The notes below the pieces were generated by a model. It was not told the origin of the DNA and did not search any database. It saw only the letters and a list, made by a program, of their open reading frames with translations. This document shows positions 32,957 to 42,678 of a DNA stretch of 64,000 bases, piece by piece. Both the position numbers and the translations under genes were made by a program. Source of the DNA: Vibrio penaeicida (GTDB taxonomy: Bacteria; Pseudomonadota; Gammaproteobacteria; Enterobacterales; Vibrionaceae). Location: assembly GCF_002933855.1 (NCBI RefSeq), contig NZ_BFAQ01000034.1, forward strand, positions 62,001 to 126,000, read 5' to 3'. The stretch's first letter is position 1; every line of letters starts with the position of its first letter.

Positions 32957-33709
32957 ATGCTGAACACTCAAGTCTATCCAGACGCATTCCCTAAACATAT
33001 CGCTATCATTATGGACGGTAACGGCCGTTGGGCAAAAAAGCAGGGTAAGCCTCGCGTTTTTGGTCATAAAGCTGGGGTAGATTCAGTTAGAAAAACCATT
33101 TCAGCCGCTTCTCGACTAGGTATCCAAGCTGTTACTCTTTTTGCATTCAGTAGTGAAAACTGGCGTCGTCCGGAAGAGGAAGTCAGCCTATTGATGGAAC
33201 TGTTTATTACCGTTCTGTCCAAAGAGGTTAAGCGCCTTCACAAGAATAATCTGAGATTAAGAGTCATAGGTGACATCAGTCGCTTTAATCAACGATTACA
33301 AAAAAAAATTGCGGAAGCGGAAAGCCTAACCAAAGACAACGAAGGTATGGTTGTTAACGTGGCGGCTAACTATGGTGGAAAATGGGATATCACCCAAGCT
33401 ATTCAAAAAATCGCGACTGAAGCCAAAGAGGGTGTTCTTGACCCAGTAGAAATCAATGAAGATTTGGTAACATCTCATTTGACGATGTCTGACTTGCCTG
33501 AAGTTGACTTACTCATCCGCACCAGTGGTGAATGCCGGATCAGTAATTTTGTTTTGTGGCAGATGGCATACGCTGAAATGTATTTTGTTGATCAACACTG
33601 GCCTGATTTTAATGAACAAAGCCTAGCAGATGCTGTGGCATGGTTCGTTAATCGCGAGCGTCGTTTTGGTTGTACAGGCGAGCAGATTCAAGAAATTATG
33701 AATGGCTAA
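32957..33709 (+). CDS. uppS: Undecaprenyl diphosphate synthase
   Basis: This 250-residue cis-prenyltransferase makes the C55 lipid carrier for peptidoglycan and O-antigen. The IIMDGNGRWA motif holds the catalytic aspartate (Asp20), and the late motif reads RTSGECRISNF, with Cys where E. coli has His. It opens the envelope gene run uppS-cdsA-dxr-rseP-bamA-skp-lpxD-fabZ-lpxA. Confidence 0.96.
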   Translation: MLNTQVYPDAFPKHIAIIMDGNGRWAKKQGKPRVFGHKAGVDSVRKTISAASRLGIQAVTLFAFSSENWRRPEEEVSLLMELFITVLSKEVKRLHKNNLRLRVIGDISRFNQRLQKKIAEAESLTKDNEGMVVNVAANYGGKWDITQAIQKIATEAKEGVLDPVEINEDLVTSHLTMSDLPEVDLLIRTSGECRISNFVLWQMAYAEMYFVDQHWPDFNEQSLADAVAWFVNRERRFGCTGEQIQEIMNG

Positions 33710-33724
33710 CAAAGGATCATCAGC

Positions 33725-34567
33725 TTGAAACAAAGAATTATAACCGCGCTGATTCTGGCTCCATTAGTTGTATTAGGGATTTTTAAGCTCTCTATACCCC
33801 TATTTATTGCTGCAATTGCTGCAATTGTAGTAATTGGCTTTTGGGAATGGACTCAATTCGTTGAAACACCGAACCGCTCTAAGGCATTGATTCCTTCTTT
33901 AGCTTTACTTGCGGGTTTATTTTATTTTTTGCCGTTTGAAATCTCTGCTTTGCAGCAGGTTTCAGGCGGGCATATGCTAATCTTATCCGCTGCAGGAATA
34001 TGGTGGTTAGCTTCCAGTGGAATGGCAATGACATTCCCGAAGTCTTCTGCTTTGTGGCAAGGCTCAAAAGTTCTGAGGCACGTATTTGGCTTGCTTACAC
34101 TTATTCCATTCTTAACTTCCGTTATCCTTTTACGAAGTGTTGGCTACGATTCAGACCCATATTATGGTGCTAAGCTCGTACTGTTTGTTTGCTTTTTGGT
34201 TTGGGCTGCTGACAGCGGTGCTTACTTCGCGGGTAAAACGTTCGGAAAGCGCAAGATGGCACCTAATGTGAGCCCAAATAAAACTATTGAAGGTTTGGTT
34301 GGTGGCATCATTACTGCGTTGATAATTGGATGGGGTGCCGCAAATTGGTTTGAACTCACCTTCCCAAGTCATGTCATAATGATATTCATCACTTTCACTA
34401 CTGTCGTTATTTCAGTATTAGGTGATCTCGTAGAAAGCATGTTTAAGCGAGTTTCGGGCATTAAAGATAGTGGAAACATTATCCCGGGACACGGTGGTGT
34501 GCTAGACAGAATTGACAGCTTGACCGCCGCCTTTCCTGTTTTCGCCTTACTCTATTTCACGCTTTAG
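33725..34567 (+). CDS. cdsA: Phosphatidate cytidylyltransferase
   Basis: This 280-residue inner-membrane protein with multiple helices makes CDP-diacylglycerol for phospholipid synthesis. The C-terminal CdsA signature is clear in KRVSGIKDSGNIIPGHGGVL. It starts with TTG at 33725, 15 bp after uppS, with AAGGA upstream; I see no better in-frame ATG nearby. Confidence 0.95.
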   Translation: MKQRIITALILAPLVVLGIFKLSIPLFIAAIAAIVVIGFWEWTQFVETPNRSKALIPSLALLAGLFYFLPFEISALQQVSGGHMLILSAAGIWWLASSGMAMTFPKSSALWQGSKVLRHVFGLLTLIPFLTSVILLRSVGYDSDPYYGAKLVLFVCFLVWAADSGAYFAGKTFGKRKMAPNVSPNKTIEGLVGGIITALIIGWGAANWFELTFPSHVIMIFITFTTVVISVLGDLVESMFKRVSGIKDSGNIIPGHGGVLDRIDSLTAAFPVFALLYFTL

Positions 34568-34624
34568 CGTAGTTAAAAGGCAAGGAAACTTGCCTTTTCA
34601 TGTTCTGTATAACGGTTTTCTATA

Positions 34625-35833
34625 ATGCAAAATATAACCATTCTTGGAGCAACAGGCTCAATTGGTGATAGCACTTTAAAAGTTGTCGCCCAAAACTCCG
34701 AGAAGTTCAACGTTTTCGCGTTGGCTGCTGGTAGCAACGTTTCAAAAATGCATGAGTTATGTATTCTTTGGCACCCTTCATACGCCGTTATGGCCGATGA
34801 AAGCGCAGCGAATAAGCTCCGAGAGAAGCTATCAGCCTCCGATAAAAAAGTGACAGTACTAAGCGGAAACGAAGGTCTTTGCGCCGTTTCTTCTATGGAT
34901 GAAGTTGACATGGTTATGGCTGCGATCGTCGGAGCTGCTGGGTTAATACCTACTATGTCAGCGATTCAAGCGGGTAAAAAGGTGTTACTTGCTAACAAAG
35001 AAGCGTTGGTTATGTCTGGTCAGCTTTTTGTTGATGCTGTAGAGAAATATGGAGCGCAGCTGCTGCCAGTAGACAGTGAGCACAACGCGATATTCCAGTG
35101 TCTCCCTGAAGAAGTTCAGGTTCGACCGGGTAAATGCAATCTTAAAGATTCAGGAATCTCATCCATTTTACTTACGGGTTCTGGCGGTCCTTTCCGATAT
35201 ACCGATGTTGCAACTCTCGCTAACGTCACGCCTAAAGAAGCCAAAGCACACCCTAACTGGTCTATGGGGCCAAAAATCTCGGTTGACTCTGCCACCATGA
35301 TGAACAAGGGGCTTGAATACATTGAAGCCAAATGGCTATTCAATGCTGCGCGAGACCAGCTTCAAGTAGTTATACACCCTCAGTCGGTTATTCACTCAAT
35401 GGTGCAGTATTGTGATGGTTCAGTATTGGCTCAGATGGGCGAACCGGATATGGCAACGCCGATTGCGTATTCTATGTCTTATCCTGAACGTATTCCTGCT
35501 GGTGTTAAGCCTCTCGATTTTACCAAAGTAGGTGAGCTGACATTTCTAGAGCCAGATTTCGAGCGTTACCCTTGCCTTAAGCTAGCAATAGAGGCTTGCT
35601 ATACAGGGCAACATGCCACTACTGGTTTAAATGCCGCCAACGAAATTGCGGTGGATGCATTTTTGAATCACAAAATTAAATTTACAGATATAGCTGCAAT
35701 CAACGAGCAGGTTTTATCTAAGCTGTGTGGTCTACAGCAAAACCTTGAAGTAGATTGCTTGGAAAGCTTATTAGAGCTGGATAGAATGGCGCGTACTTTT
35801 GCGCATGAATATGTAGGTAAGCGAGCAATATGA
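34625..35833 (+). CDS. dxr: 1-deoxy-D-xylulose 5-phosphate reductoisomerase
   Basis: This 402-residue enzyme of the MEP isoprenoid pathway converts DXP to MEP with NADPH. The N-terminal GATGSIGDSTLKV is the NADPH-binding loop. LLPVDSEHNAIFQ and SATMMNKGLEYIEA are active-site blocks. The stop overlaps the rseP start by 4 bp. Its product ultimately feeds uppS upstream. Confidence 0.97.
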   Translation: MQNITILGATGSIGDSTLKVVAQNSEKFNVFALAAGSNVSKMHELCILWHPSYAVMADESAANKLREKLSASDKKVTVLSGNEGLCAVSSMDEVDMVMAAIVGAAGLIPTMSAIQAGKKVLLANKEALVMSGQLFVDAVEKYGAQLLPVDSEHNAIFQCLPEEVQVRPGKCNLKDSGISSILLTGSGGPFRYTDVATLANVTPKEAKAHPNWSMGPKISVDSATMMNKGLEYIEAKWLFNAARDQLQVVIHPQSVIHSMVQYCDGSVLAQMGEPDMATPIAYSMSYPERIPAGVKPLDFTKVGELTFLEPDFERYPCLKLAIEACYTGQHATTGLNAANEIAVDAFLNHKIKFTDIAAINEQVLSKLCGLQQNLEVDCLESLLELDRMARTFAHEYVGKRAI

Positions 35834-37188
35834 CGGGTATTTTGTGGAATTTAGTATCGTTTATCGTCGCCCTTGGGGTGTTGGTTGCCGTGCACGAATA
35901 TGGACACTTCTGGGTAGCACGACGCTGCGGAGTAAAAGTTCATAAGTTTTCGATAGGGTTTGGCAAATCTATCTGGAGCAAGATCGGCAAGGATGGAACA
36001 GAATACAGCCTATCGATTATCCCGTTAGGTGGGTATGTAAAAATGCTCGACGGACGAGTTGATTCGATCAATGAAGAAGAGAAAGAGCAAGCATTCGATC
36101 GTAAATCATTGTGGCAAAGAAGCGCAATTGTAGGCGCTGGTCCGGCATTTAACTTTATTTTCGCACTGTTTGCCTATTGGGTTGTTTTCATTATTGGTGT
36201 TCCAGCAATAAAACCCGTGATAGGAGAGGTAACCCCCAATTCCATCGTTGCACAAGCCGGAATTCAAGATGGGATGGAACTAAAGTCCGTCGCAGGAATC
36301 AAAACCGCAGATTGGGAATCCGTTAATATGCAGTTAATTGCTCATATTGGCGATGATGAAATGACGATGACAGTTACACCGGAAGGTGGTGTTGGGTTCG
36401 AAGAAACATATACGCTTGATTTGCGTGAGTGGCGCTTCAACCCAGAAACCGAATCGCCAATGAGAACATTAGGCTTTACACCATTTCGCCCAGATACGAC
36501 CACTAAAATCGCGCACGTAGGTAATGGCGGAGCCGCTTATAAAGCCGGATTTGAAGTGGGTGACCAGCTTCTGGAAATTGATAGTCAGCCCGTGTCGGAA
36601 TGGCAGCAAATGGTTGATGCTATCCAGACGAACCCAAATAAATCAATTGATGTGTTGGTTGAGCGTAATGGTGTTGAAGTTCAGTTGGCACTGATTCCTG
36701 AAGCTAAGGAAGCAAAAAACGGAACAACTAAAGGGTTTGCAGGTATTGCTCCTGAAATCGGTGAATGGCCGGCAGACTATCGCTTCGACCTACAATATGG
36801 TGTGGTTGAATCCGTTGGTAAAGCTGTTGAGAAAACAGGACAAGTTATTTCTTTGACCTTCAGTTTATTGAAAAAATTGGTTGTTGGAGATGTTGGAATA
36901 GAGAACTTGAGTGGTCCTATATCCATTGCTAAAGGTGCTGGCACAACCGCTGATTATGGTTTGGTGTACTTCCTAGGTTTTCTTGCGCTAATCAGCATCA
37001 ACCTAGGAATTATTAACCTAATGCCATTACCAATTTTGGATGGTGGTCATTTGTTATTTTTTGCGGTGGAAGCAATTATCCGCCGTCCTGTGCCAGAAAA
37101 GATTCAAGAAGTCGGTTACCGTCTGGGAGGCGCAATTATATTCTCTCTCATGGTAGTTGCATTGTTTAATGATTTTACTCGCCTTTGA
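35830..37188 (+). CDS. rseP: Site-2 protease RseP
   Basis: This 452-residue inner-membrane zinc metalloprotease cuts RseA in the sigma-E envelope stress pathway. The zinc motif HEYGH (22-26) and the C-terminal NLMPLPILDGGHL motif are present, with two PDZ domains between. It overlaps dxr by 4 bp and is followed by bamA, whose product's folding state the same pathway monitors. Confidence 0.96.
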   Translation: MTGILWNLVSFIVALGVLVAVHEYGHFWVARRCGVKVHKFSIGFGKSIWSKIGKDGTEYSLSIIPLGGYVKMLDGRVDSINEEEKEQAFDRKSLWQRSAIVGAGPAFNFIFALFAYWVVFIIGVPAIKPVIGEVTPNSIVAQAGIQDGMELKSVAGIKTADWESVNMQLIAHIGDDEMTMTVTPEGGVGFEETYTLDLREWRFNPETESPMRTLGFTPFRPDTTTKIAHVGNGGAAYKAGFEVGDQLLEIDSQPVSEWQQMVDAIQTNPNKSIDVLVERNGVEVQLALIPEAKEAKNGTTKGFAGIAPEIGEWPADYRFDLQYGVVESVGKAVEKTGQVISLTFSLLKKLVVGDVGIENLSGPISIAKGAGTTADYGLVYFLGFLALISINLGIINLMPLPILDGGHLLFFAVEAIIRRPVPEKIQEVGYRLGGAIIFSLMVVALFNDFTRL

Positions 37189-37250
37189 TATCACCTGATT
37201 GGTAGAAGATGGCAAAGAATAAGAAGTTGCAAGGAATAATCAGAATAGAT

Positions 37251-39677
37251 ATGGCGATCAAGCATTTATTGCTCACCTCTCTGTTGCTATCGAGCACAGT
37301 GGTGAATGGTGCAGAAAAATTTGTCGTAGAAGACATCAAAATTGAAGGTCTACAGCGCGTAGCGTTGGGGGCTGCACTCCTCAAAATGCCTATTCGTATT
37401 GGTGATACGGTTGATCAGCAAGATGTGGCGAAGATCATCAAATCCTTATACGACTCTGGTAATTACGAAGATGTCAGGGTTCTCAAAGACAACAATGTGT
37501 TGGTTATCGAGGTGAAAGAGCGTCCAACCATTGCGAATATCTCGTTCTCTGGTAACAAAGCCATTAAAGAAGAGCAGCTGAAAGAAAACCTAGATGCTTC
37601 TGGGATTCGTATTGGTGAAGCACTCGACCGAACGACTCTAAGTAACATAGAAAAAGGCTTAGAAGATTTTTACTACAGCGTAGGTAAATACAACGCCGAA
37701 GTAAAAGCCGTTGTAACACCGTTACCGCGGAATCGTTCTGACTTAAAATTTGTTTTTACTGAAGGTGTTTCAGCGAAAATTCAGCAAATTAACTTTATCG
37801 GTAATTCGATATTTAATGACGAAGATCTGCGTTCACGCTTTAACCTAAGAGTTGACGTACCATGGTGGAATTTCTTAGCTGATGAGAAATACCAGAAGCA
37901 GGTATTGGCTGGTGATTTAGAAGCACTTCGTACATTTTATCTCAACCAAGGCTACTTAAAGTTCCAAGTTTCCGACACACAGGTTTCTATCTCACCGGAC
38001 AAGAAGGGGGTATATATCACCCTGACACTGGATGAAGGCGAACCTTATGCCGTTGAATCTGTAAAGTTCCGAGGCGAGCTCATCGACAAGGAAGCGGAAT
38101 TCGATAAGATGATTCCTTTTGTTGCTGGTGATATTTACGATGGCAGCGCAGTGACATCTCTTGAAGAAAACGTCAAGCGAGTGTTGGGTGAATCAGGCTA
38201 TGCGTATCCTCAAGTTAGAACCATTCCAGAATTTGATGACGAAAATAAGCAAGTATCACTTGTTGTGAATGTTGAGGCTGGCAAACGAATTTATGTTCGT
38301 GATATCCGATTCACAGGTAACAACGCAACACGTGATGAAGTGCTTCGCCGAGAAATGCGTCAAATGGAAGGCAGTTGGTTAAACTCGAAAGCCATTGATA
38401 CTGGTAAAAGCCGTTTGAATCGCTTGGGCTTTTTTGAAACAGTCGATGTTCAAACAGTGCGTGTGCCAGGTACGGAAGATCAAGTTGATTTGGTCTACAA
38501 CGTGAAAGAAGCAAACTCAGGAAGCGTTAACTTCGGGGTAGGTTACGGTACAGAGTCTGGAATCAGTTTCCAACTTGGCTTACAGCAAGATAACTTTATT
38601 GGTAGTGGTAACCGAGTCGGTATTAACGCTTCCACTAACAAATTCCGTAAGAACGTTAGCCTTGAATACCGCGACCCATATTGGAACCTTGATGGGGTAA
38701 GTTTGGGTGGTAAGATTTTCTACAATCAGTTCGAAGCTTCTGAAGCGGGCATTGTAGACTACACCAACGAAAGTTACGGTACGCGTCTAACTTGGGGTTT
38801 CCCATTCGACGAACTTAACTTTTTTGAGATTGGTGCCGGCTATACGCATAACCGAATTTCTAATTTGGATGAATACGTACAAATTGAAAAATTCTTGCAA
38901 GCGCAAGAAGACAATTTGGATAAAAACGATCGAAGCCTGAACGTTAACGACTTTGATTTTTCTTTGTCTTGGACGCGAAATAACCTAAACCGAGGGTTCT
39001 TCCCGACAGCGGGTAACCATCAGCGCGCATTCTACAAAATGACGGTGCCAGGTTCCGATGTTCAGTACTTTAAGCTCCAATACGATGTGAGACAGTACAT
39101 CCCTCTGACAAAAAAGCATGAGTTTACTCTATTATTGCGTGGGCGGTTAGGTTACGGAAATGGTTATGGCAAGAATGGTGACAACGATAACTTGTTCCCA
39201 TTCTACGAAAACTTCTACGCGGGCGGCTTTAGTTCGTTACGTGGATTCCGCTCCAACAGTGCAGGTCCTAAGGCTGTTTACAATGAAAACCACACGGGTG
39301 GAAACAACTCTCAATATACAGTGACGGACGATGCCGTTGGGGGTAATGCGATTGCACTTGCAAGCATGGAATTGATCTTCCCAACCCCATTTGCATCAGA
39401 TGAAGCACGTAGCCAAATACGCACCAGTGCGTTTATTGATGCGGCGAGTGTATGGGATACAGAATTTAACTACCTTGATCCAGACACAGGTGTAAGTGCT
39501 GGTGATTCTTATTACTATGATTACTCCGACCCGACAAATTATCGAATGTCTGCAGGTGTCGCCTTACAATGGATGTCACCTATGGGACCGTTGGTTTTCT
39601 CTCTTGCGAAACCAATCAAAAAATTCGAAGGGGATAAAGATGAAGTCTTTACCTTTACAATCGGTCGAACTTTCTAA
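37251..39677 (+). CDS. bamA: Outer-membrane protein assembly factor BamA
   Basis: This 808-residue outer-membrane protein inserts beta-barrel proteins. A signal peptide of about 20 residues precedes five POTRA domains (to about residue 420) and a 16-strand barrel that ends in a C-terminal phenylalanine. The RGF motif appears as SSLRGFRSNSAGPKA. I choose the ATG at 37251 (MAIKHLLLTS), which matches the family N-terminus, over an in-frame ATG at 37209 that would add a basic extension before the signal peptide. Confidence 0.95.
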   Translation: MAIKHLLLTSLLLSSTVVNGAEKFVVEDIKIEGLQRVALGAALLKMPIRIGDTVDQQDVAKIIKSLYDSGNYEDVRVLKDNNVLVIEVKERPTIANISFSGNKAIKEEQLKENLDASGIRIGEALDRTTLSNIEKGLEDFYYSVGKYNAEVKAVVTPLPRNRSDLKFVFTEGVSAKIQQINFIGNSIFNDEDLRSRFNLRVDVPWWNFLADEKYQKQVLAGDLEALRTFYLNQGYLKFQVSDTQVSISPDKKGVYITLTLDEGEPYAVESVKFRGELIDKEAEFDKMIPFVAGDIYDGSAVTSLEENVKRVLGESGYAYPQVRTIPEFDDENKQVSLVVNVEAGKRIYVRDIRFTGNNATRDEVLRREMRQMEGSWLNSKAIDTGKSRLNRLGFFETVDVQTVRVPGTEDQVDLVYNVKEANSGSVNFGVGYGTESGISFQLGLQQDNFIGSGNRVGINASTNKFRKNVSLEYRDPYWNLDGVSLGGKIFYNQFEASEAGIVDYTNESYGTRLTWGFPFDELNFFEIGAGYTHNRISNLDEYVQIEKFLQAQEDNLDKNDRSLNVNDFDFSLSWTRNNLNRGFFPTAGNHQRAFYKMTVPGSDVQYFKLQYDVRQYIPLTKKHEFTLLLRGRLGYGNGYGKNGDNDNLFPFYENFYAGGFSSLRGFRSNSAGPKAVYNENHTGGNNSQYTVTDDAVGGNAIALASMELIFPTPFASDEARSQIRTSAFIDAASVWDTEFNYLDPDTGVSAGDSYYYDYSDPTNYRMSAGVALQWMSPMGPLVFSLAKPIKKFEGDKDEVFTFTIGRTF

Positions 39678-39693
39678 TACTTAGGAGAGAATT

Positions 39694-40203
39694 TTGAAAA
39701 CAACGTTAAAAGCAGCTGCACTTAGCCTAGCCTTACTGGGTACATCTTTTTTTGCTAATGCTGCAGAAGCGGCTCAAAAAGTAGGTTATGTAAATACTGC
39801 GCAGATTTTCCAGGCTCTCCCTCAGCGTGAATCTGTTTTACAAAAACTTCAGGCAGAATTTAAAGACCAAAATGCAGAGCTACAATCACTTGAAGCAAAG
39901 CTGAAAACGAAAATCGAACAAGGTCGCCGGGATGGTGAATTACTTGGTGAAGATGGTCTTCGTAAACTGCAGATTGAAATTGGTCAACTGCAAGCAGAAT
40001 ACAAAATTAAAGCGCAATCACTTGAGAAAAATGGTCAAAAGCGCGAAGCGCAAGAAAGACAAAAACTGCTTAAGCTGATTCAAGATACAATTGCAAAAGT
40101 AGCAGAGAAAGAAGGGTTTGACGTAGTGATTGATGCTACTTCACTTCAATACGCAAAACCAGAATTGAACCTGTCTAAAAAAATAATTGAACAACTTAAA
40201 TAA
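39694..40203 (+). CDS. skp: Periplasmic chaperone Skp (OmpH)
   Basis: This 169-residue protein has a signal peptide ending near FANA and a long coiled coil forming the tentacles of the Skp trimer, which holds unfolded outer-membrane proteins on their way to BamA. It starts with TTG at 39694 after a good TTAGGAGAG site. It lies between bamA and lpxD as in E. coli. Confidence 0.95.
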   Translation: MKTTLKAAALSLALLGTSFFANAAEAAQKVGYVNTAQIFQALPQRESVLQKLQAEFKDQNAELQSLEAKLKTKIEQGRRDGELLGEDGLRKLQIEIGQLQAEYKIKAQSLEKNGQKREAQERQKLLKLIQDTIAKVAEKEGFDVVIDATSLQYAKPELNLSKKIIEQLK

Positions 40204-40209
40204 GAATAT

Positions 40210-41229
40210 ATGACAACATTAACCCTTGCAGAAATCGCGAAAATTGCAGGTGGTGAGTTACACGGAGACGGCAGCATTGTCGTTTCCGAGTTTGCTGCCA
40301 TGGACAAAGCTGGTCAAGGTCAGCTTTCTTTCCTTTCCAGTCCCAAATTCAGAAAATCGCTCGACCAATGTAAAGCGGACGCCATTTTATTGCGTGAGTC
40401 CGATCTGGAGCATTACTCTGGTAACTCGATCGTTGTTGAGGATCCGTACGTAGCGTACGCCCGTATTGCCCAAGTGCTTGATACGACTCCTTCACCAGCT
40501 TCCAATATTCATAAAACAGCGGTTATTGATGAATCTGCCTCACTAGGTGAAAACGTATCTGTTGGAGCCAATGCAGTGATTGAGTCTGGCGTGTGTCTAG
40601 GCGATAACGCTGTGATTGGAGCGGGATGTTTCGTTGGTAAAAATACCTCGATTGGTTCAAATACCAAACTTTGGTCGAACGTTAGCGTTTATCATGGCGT
40701 AACGATCGGATCAGGCTGTTTAATTCAAGCTAATGCTGTGATTGGATCCGATGGGTTTGGCAACGCTAACGAAAAAGGCGAGTGGATAAAAATCCCTCAA
40801 GTTGGTGGTGTTCGTATCGGAGACCGCGTAGAGATCGGAGCATGTACCACCATAGACCGTGGTACACTGGACGATACGGTAATAGAAGACAATGTTGTTT
40901 TAGACAACCAGATCCAAATAGCTCATAACGTCCATGTTGGTTACGGCACAGCAATGGCGGGAGCTGTGATCGTCGCCGGCAGCACTCAAATTGGTAAATA
41001 TTGCCAGTTTGGTGGCGGTGCGGTGGTCAACGGTCATATTACGATTGTCGACCAAGTTGTTGTTACTGGTATGTCTATGGTGATGCGTGACATTGAAGAA
41101 AAAGGTGTTTTCTCTTCAGGTGTCCCGGTGCAACCTAATAAAGAATGGCGTAAAATGGTGCCACGTGTACACAAGATTGCGGAACTAGACAGAAGGCTGA
41201 AATCTGTCGAGAAAGAGCTAAAATCCTGA
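40210..41229 (+). CDS. lpxD: UDP-3-O-(3-hydroxymyristoyl)glucosamine N-acyltransferase
   Basis: This 339-residue lipid A enzyme adds the second acyl chain to UDP-GlcN. It has an N-terminal uridine-binding domain followed by many hexapeptide repeats (left-handed beta helix, for example IGDRVEIGACTTIDRG) and a C-terminal helix. It follows skp after 6 bp. Confidence 0.96.
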   Translation: MTTLTLAEIAKIAGGELHGDGSIVVSEFAAMDKAGQGQLSFLSSPKFRKSLDQCKADAILLRESDLEHYSGNSIVVEDPYVAYARIAQVLDTTPSPASNIHKTAVIDESASLGENVSVGANAVIESGVCLGDNAVIGAGCFVGKNTSIGSNTKLWSNVSVYHGVTIGSGCLIQANAVIGSDGFGNANEKGEWIKIPQVGGVRIGDRVEIGACTTIDRGTLDDTVIEDNVVLDNQIQIAHNVHVGYGTAMAGAVIVAGSTQIGKYCQFGGGAVVNGHITIVDQVVVTGMSMVMRDIEEKGVFSSGVPVQPNKEWRKMVPRVHKIAELDRRLKSVEKELKS

Positions 41230-41246
41230 CACGAAACGTTTAACTT

Positions 41247-41273
41247 AAAGCCTGCGTACTGCGGGCTTTCATT
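41247..41273 (+). terminator. Weak terminator between lpxD and fabZ
   Basis: The stem AAAGCCTGC/GCGGGCTTT (one G-U pair) has a 5-nt loop and only a short U-rich tail, so it may attenuate and not stop transcription. Confidence 0.4.
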
Positions 41274-41321
41274 CGTTTATCTAACGATGAAATGAATTTG
41301 AAAATTGATAGGAATATGACT

Positions 41322-41774
41322 TTGACTACTGAAAAGAAAACGATGGACATCACGGAGATTCAAACACTTCTTCCACATCGCTACCCTTTCCTGATGATTG
41401 ATCGTGTTACTGACTACGAAGAAGGTAAGTACCTAGTAGGCTTGAAAAATGTGTCAGTGAACGAACCTCAGTTCACCGGTCATTTCCCACAATTGCCTGT
41501 ATTTCCAGGCGTGTTAATTCTTGAAGCAATGGCTCAGGCAACGGGGTTACTTGCATTTAAAACATTTGGTGCTCCTGCGGAAAACGAGCTGTACTACTTT
41601 GCTAGTGTGGACGGCGCAAAATTCCGTGCACCTGTGATGCCGGGCGATCAAATGCTGATTGAAGTTGAGTTTTTGAAAGAGCGTCGCGGTATTGCTGCGT
41701 TTAATGGTAAAGCGACGGTGGACGGCAAGGTAGTGTGTTCTGCTGAGCTGAAATGTGCTCGTAGAGAGTTTTAA
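41322..41774 (+). CDS. fabZ: 3-hydroxyacyl-[acyl-carrier-protein] dehydratase FabZ
   Basis: This enzyme dehydrates 3-hydroxyacyl-ACP in fatty acid synthesis. I choose a TTG start at 41322, with AGGAA eight bases upstream, giving 150 residues beginning MTTEKKTMDITEI. This places the catalytic residues at His54 (FTGHFP) and Glu68 (LILEAM), the same numbers as in E. coli FabZ. In-frame ATGs at 41292, 41316 and 41343 are alternatives. The hydroxyacyl-ACP pool is shared with LpxA and LpxD on either side. Confidence 0.93.
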   Translation: MTTEKKTMDITEIQTLLPHRYPFLMIDRVTDYEEGKYLVGLKNVSVNEPQFTGHFPQLPVFPGVLILEAMAQATGLLAFKTFGAPAENELYYFASVDGAKFRAPVMPGDQMLIEVEFLKERRGIAAFNGKATVDGKVVCSAELKCARREF

Positions 41775-41775
41775 T

Positions 41776-42564
41776 ATGATTCATGAATCTGCCTCTATTC
41801 ATCCTAATGCGGTTATTGAAGGTAATGTTCGTATTGGTGCTGGCACAACAGTAGGACCATTCACTTATATTTCGGGTGATATCGAAATTGGTGAAAATAA
41901 CGAGATTATGTCTCATGTTGTGATTAAAGGTCCGACAATCATTGGTAATGAAAACCGAATCTTCCCTTACGCAATAGTCGGCGAAGAATGTCAGGACAAA
42001 AAATACAGCGGTGAAGATACTCGTTTGATTGTTGGCGATCGCAACGTTATTCGCGAAAGCGTACAAATGCATCGTGGTACAGTACAGGATAAGGGAGAAA
42101 CTCGCGTTGGTAGCGATAACCTATTCTGTGTTAACGCTCATATTGCTCACGATTGTATTGTGGGTGATAACGTTATTCTTGGTAACAATGCAACTTTAGC
42201 TGGTCACGTCACAGTCGAAGACTACGTGATTCTCACTGCCCTTTCTCCGGTTCACCAATTCTGTACGTTGGGTGCTCACTGCTTTGTTGGTGGCGGATCC
42301 ATTGTTGTACAAGACGTACCACCTTTTGTTATGGCGCAAGGGAATCACTGTAAACCTTTTGGTATCAATATCGAAGGTCTTAAACGCAGAGGGTTCGAGA
42401 AAAAAGAAATCCACGCCATTCGCCGGGCTTATAAGTCTCTTTACCGTAATGGTCTTACGCTTGAAGAAGCGAAAACAGAGATTGCAAAAGAAGCAAATGA
42501 GTTTAAGGCTGTACAGCAGTTTTTGGATTTCTTAGGAAACTCGCAACGCGGGATTATTCGATAG
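41776..42564 (+). CDS. lpxA: UDP-N-acetylglucosamine O-acyltransferase LpxA
   Basis: This 262-residue enzyme performs the first step of lipid A synthesis. It is a left-handed beta helix of hexapeptide repeats with catalytic His125 in NAHIAHDC, and is the same length as E. coli LpxA. The ATG at 41776 lies one base after the fabZ stop; an upstream in-frame ATG at 41755 lies inside fabZ. Confidence 0.97.
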   Translation: MIHESASIHPNAVIEGNVRIGAGTTVGPFTYISGDIEIGENNEIMSHVVIKGPTIIGNENRIFPYAIVGEECQDKKYSGEDTRLIVGDRNVIRESVQMHRGTVQDKGETRVGSDNLFCVNAHIAHDCIVGDNVILGNNATLAGHVTVEDYVILTALSPVHQFCTLGAHCFVGGGSIVVQDVPPFVMAQGNHCKPFGINIEGLKRRGFEKKEIHAIRRAYKSLYRNGLTLEEAKTEIAKEANEFKAVQQFLDFLGNSQRGIIR

Positions 42565-42612
42565 GGTCAAACCGATCGGGTTTAATAGGTGCGTTGATAG
42601 AACTAACCATTG

Positions 42613-42641
42613 AAAAGATCGCTGTTTTTAGCGATCTTTTT
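42613..42641 (+). terminator. Terminator between lpxA and lpxB
   Basis: The stem AAAAGATCGCT/AGCGATCTTTT with a short T-rich loop is followed by a U-rich tail. It could reduce read-through into lpxB, which often follows without a break. Confidence 0.75.
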
Positions 42642-42678
42642 GTATTTTTACGTTTAAAAATTTGGCTTTGGGTGAAAT

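Noticed and set aside
36276..36304. Sigma-E-like promoter inside rseP (GGAACT then TCAAAA at 17 bp)
   Set aside because: The match is loose and almost 1 kb upstream of bamA; such matches arise by chance.
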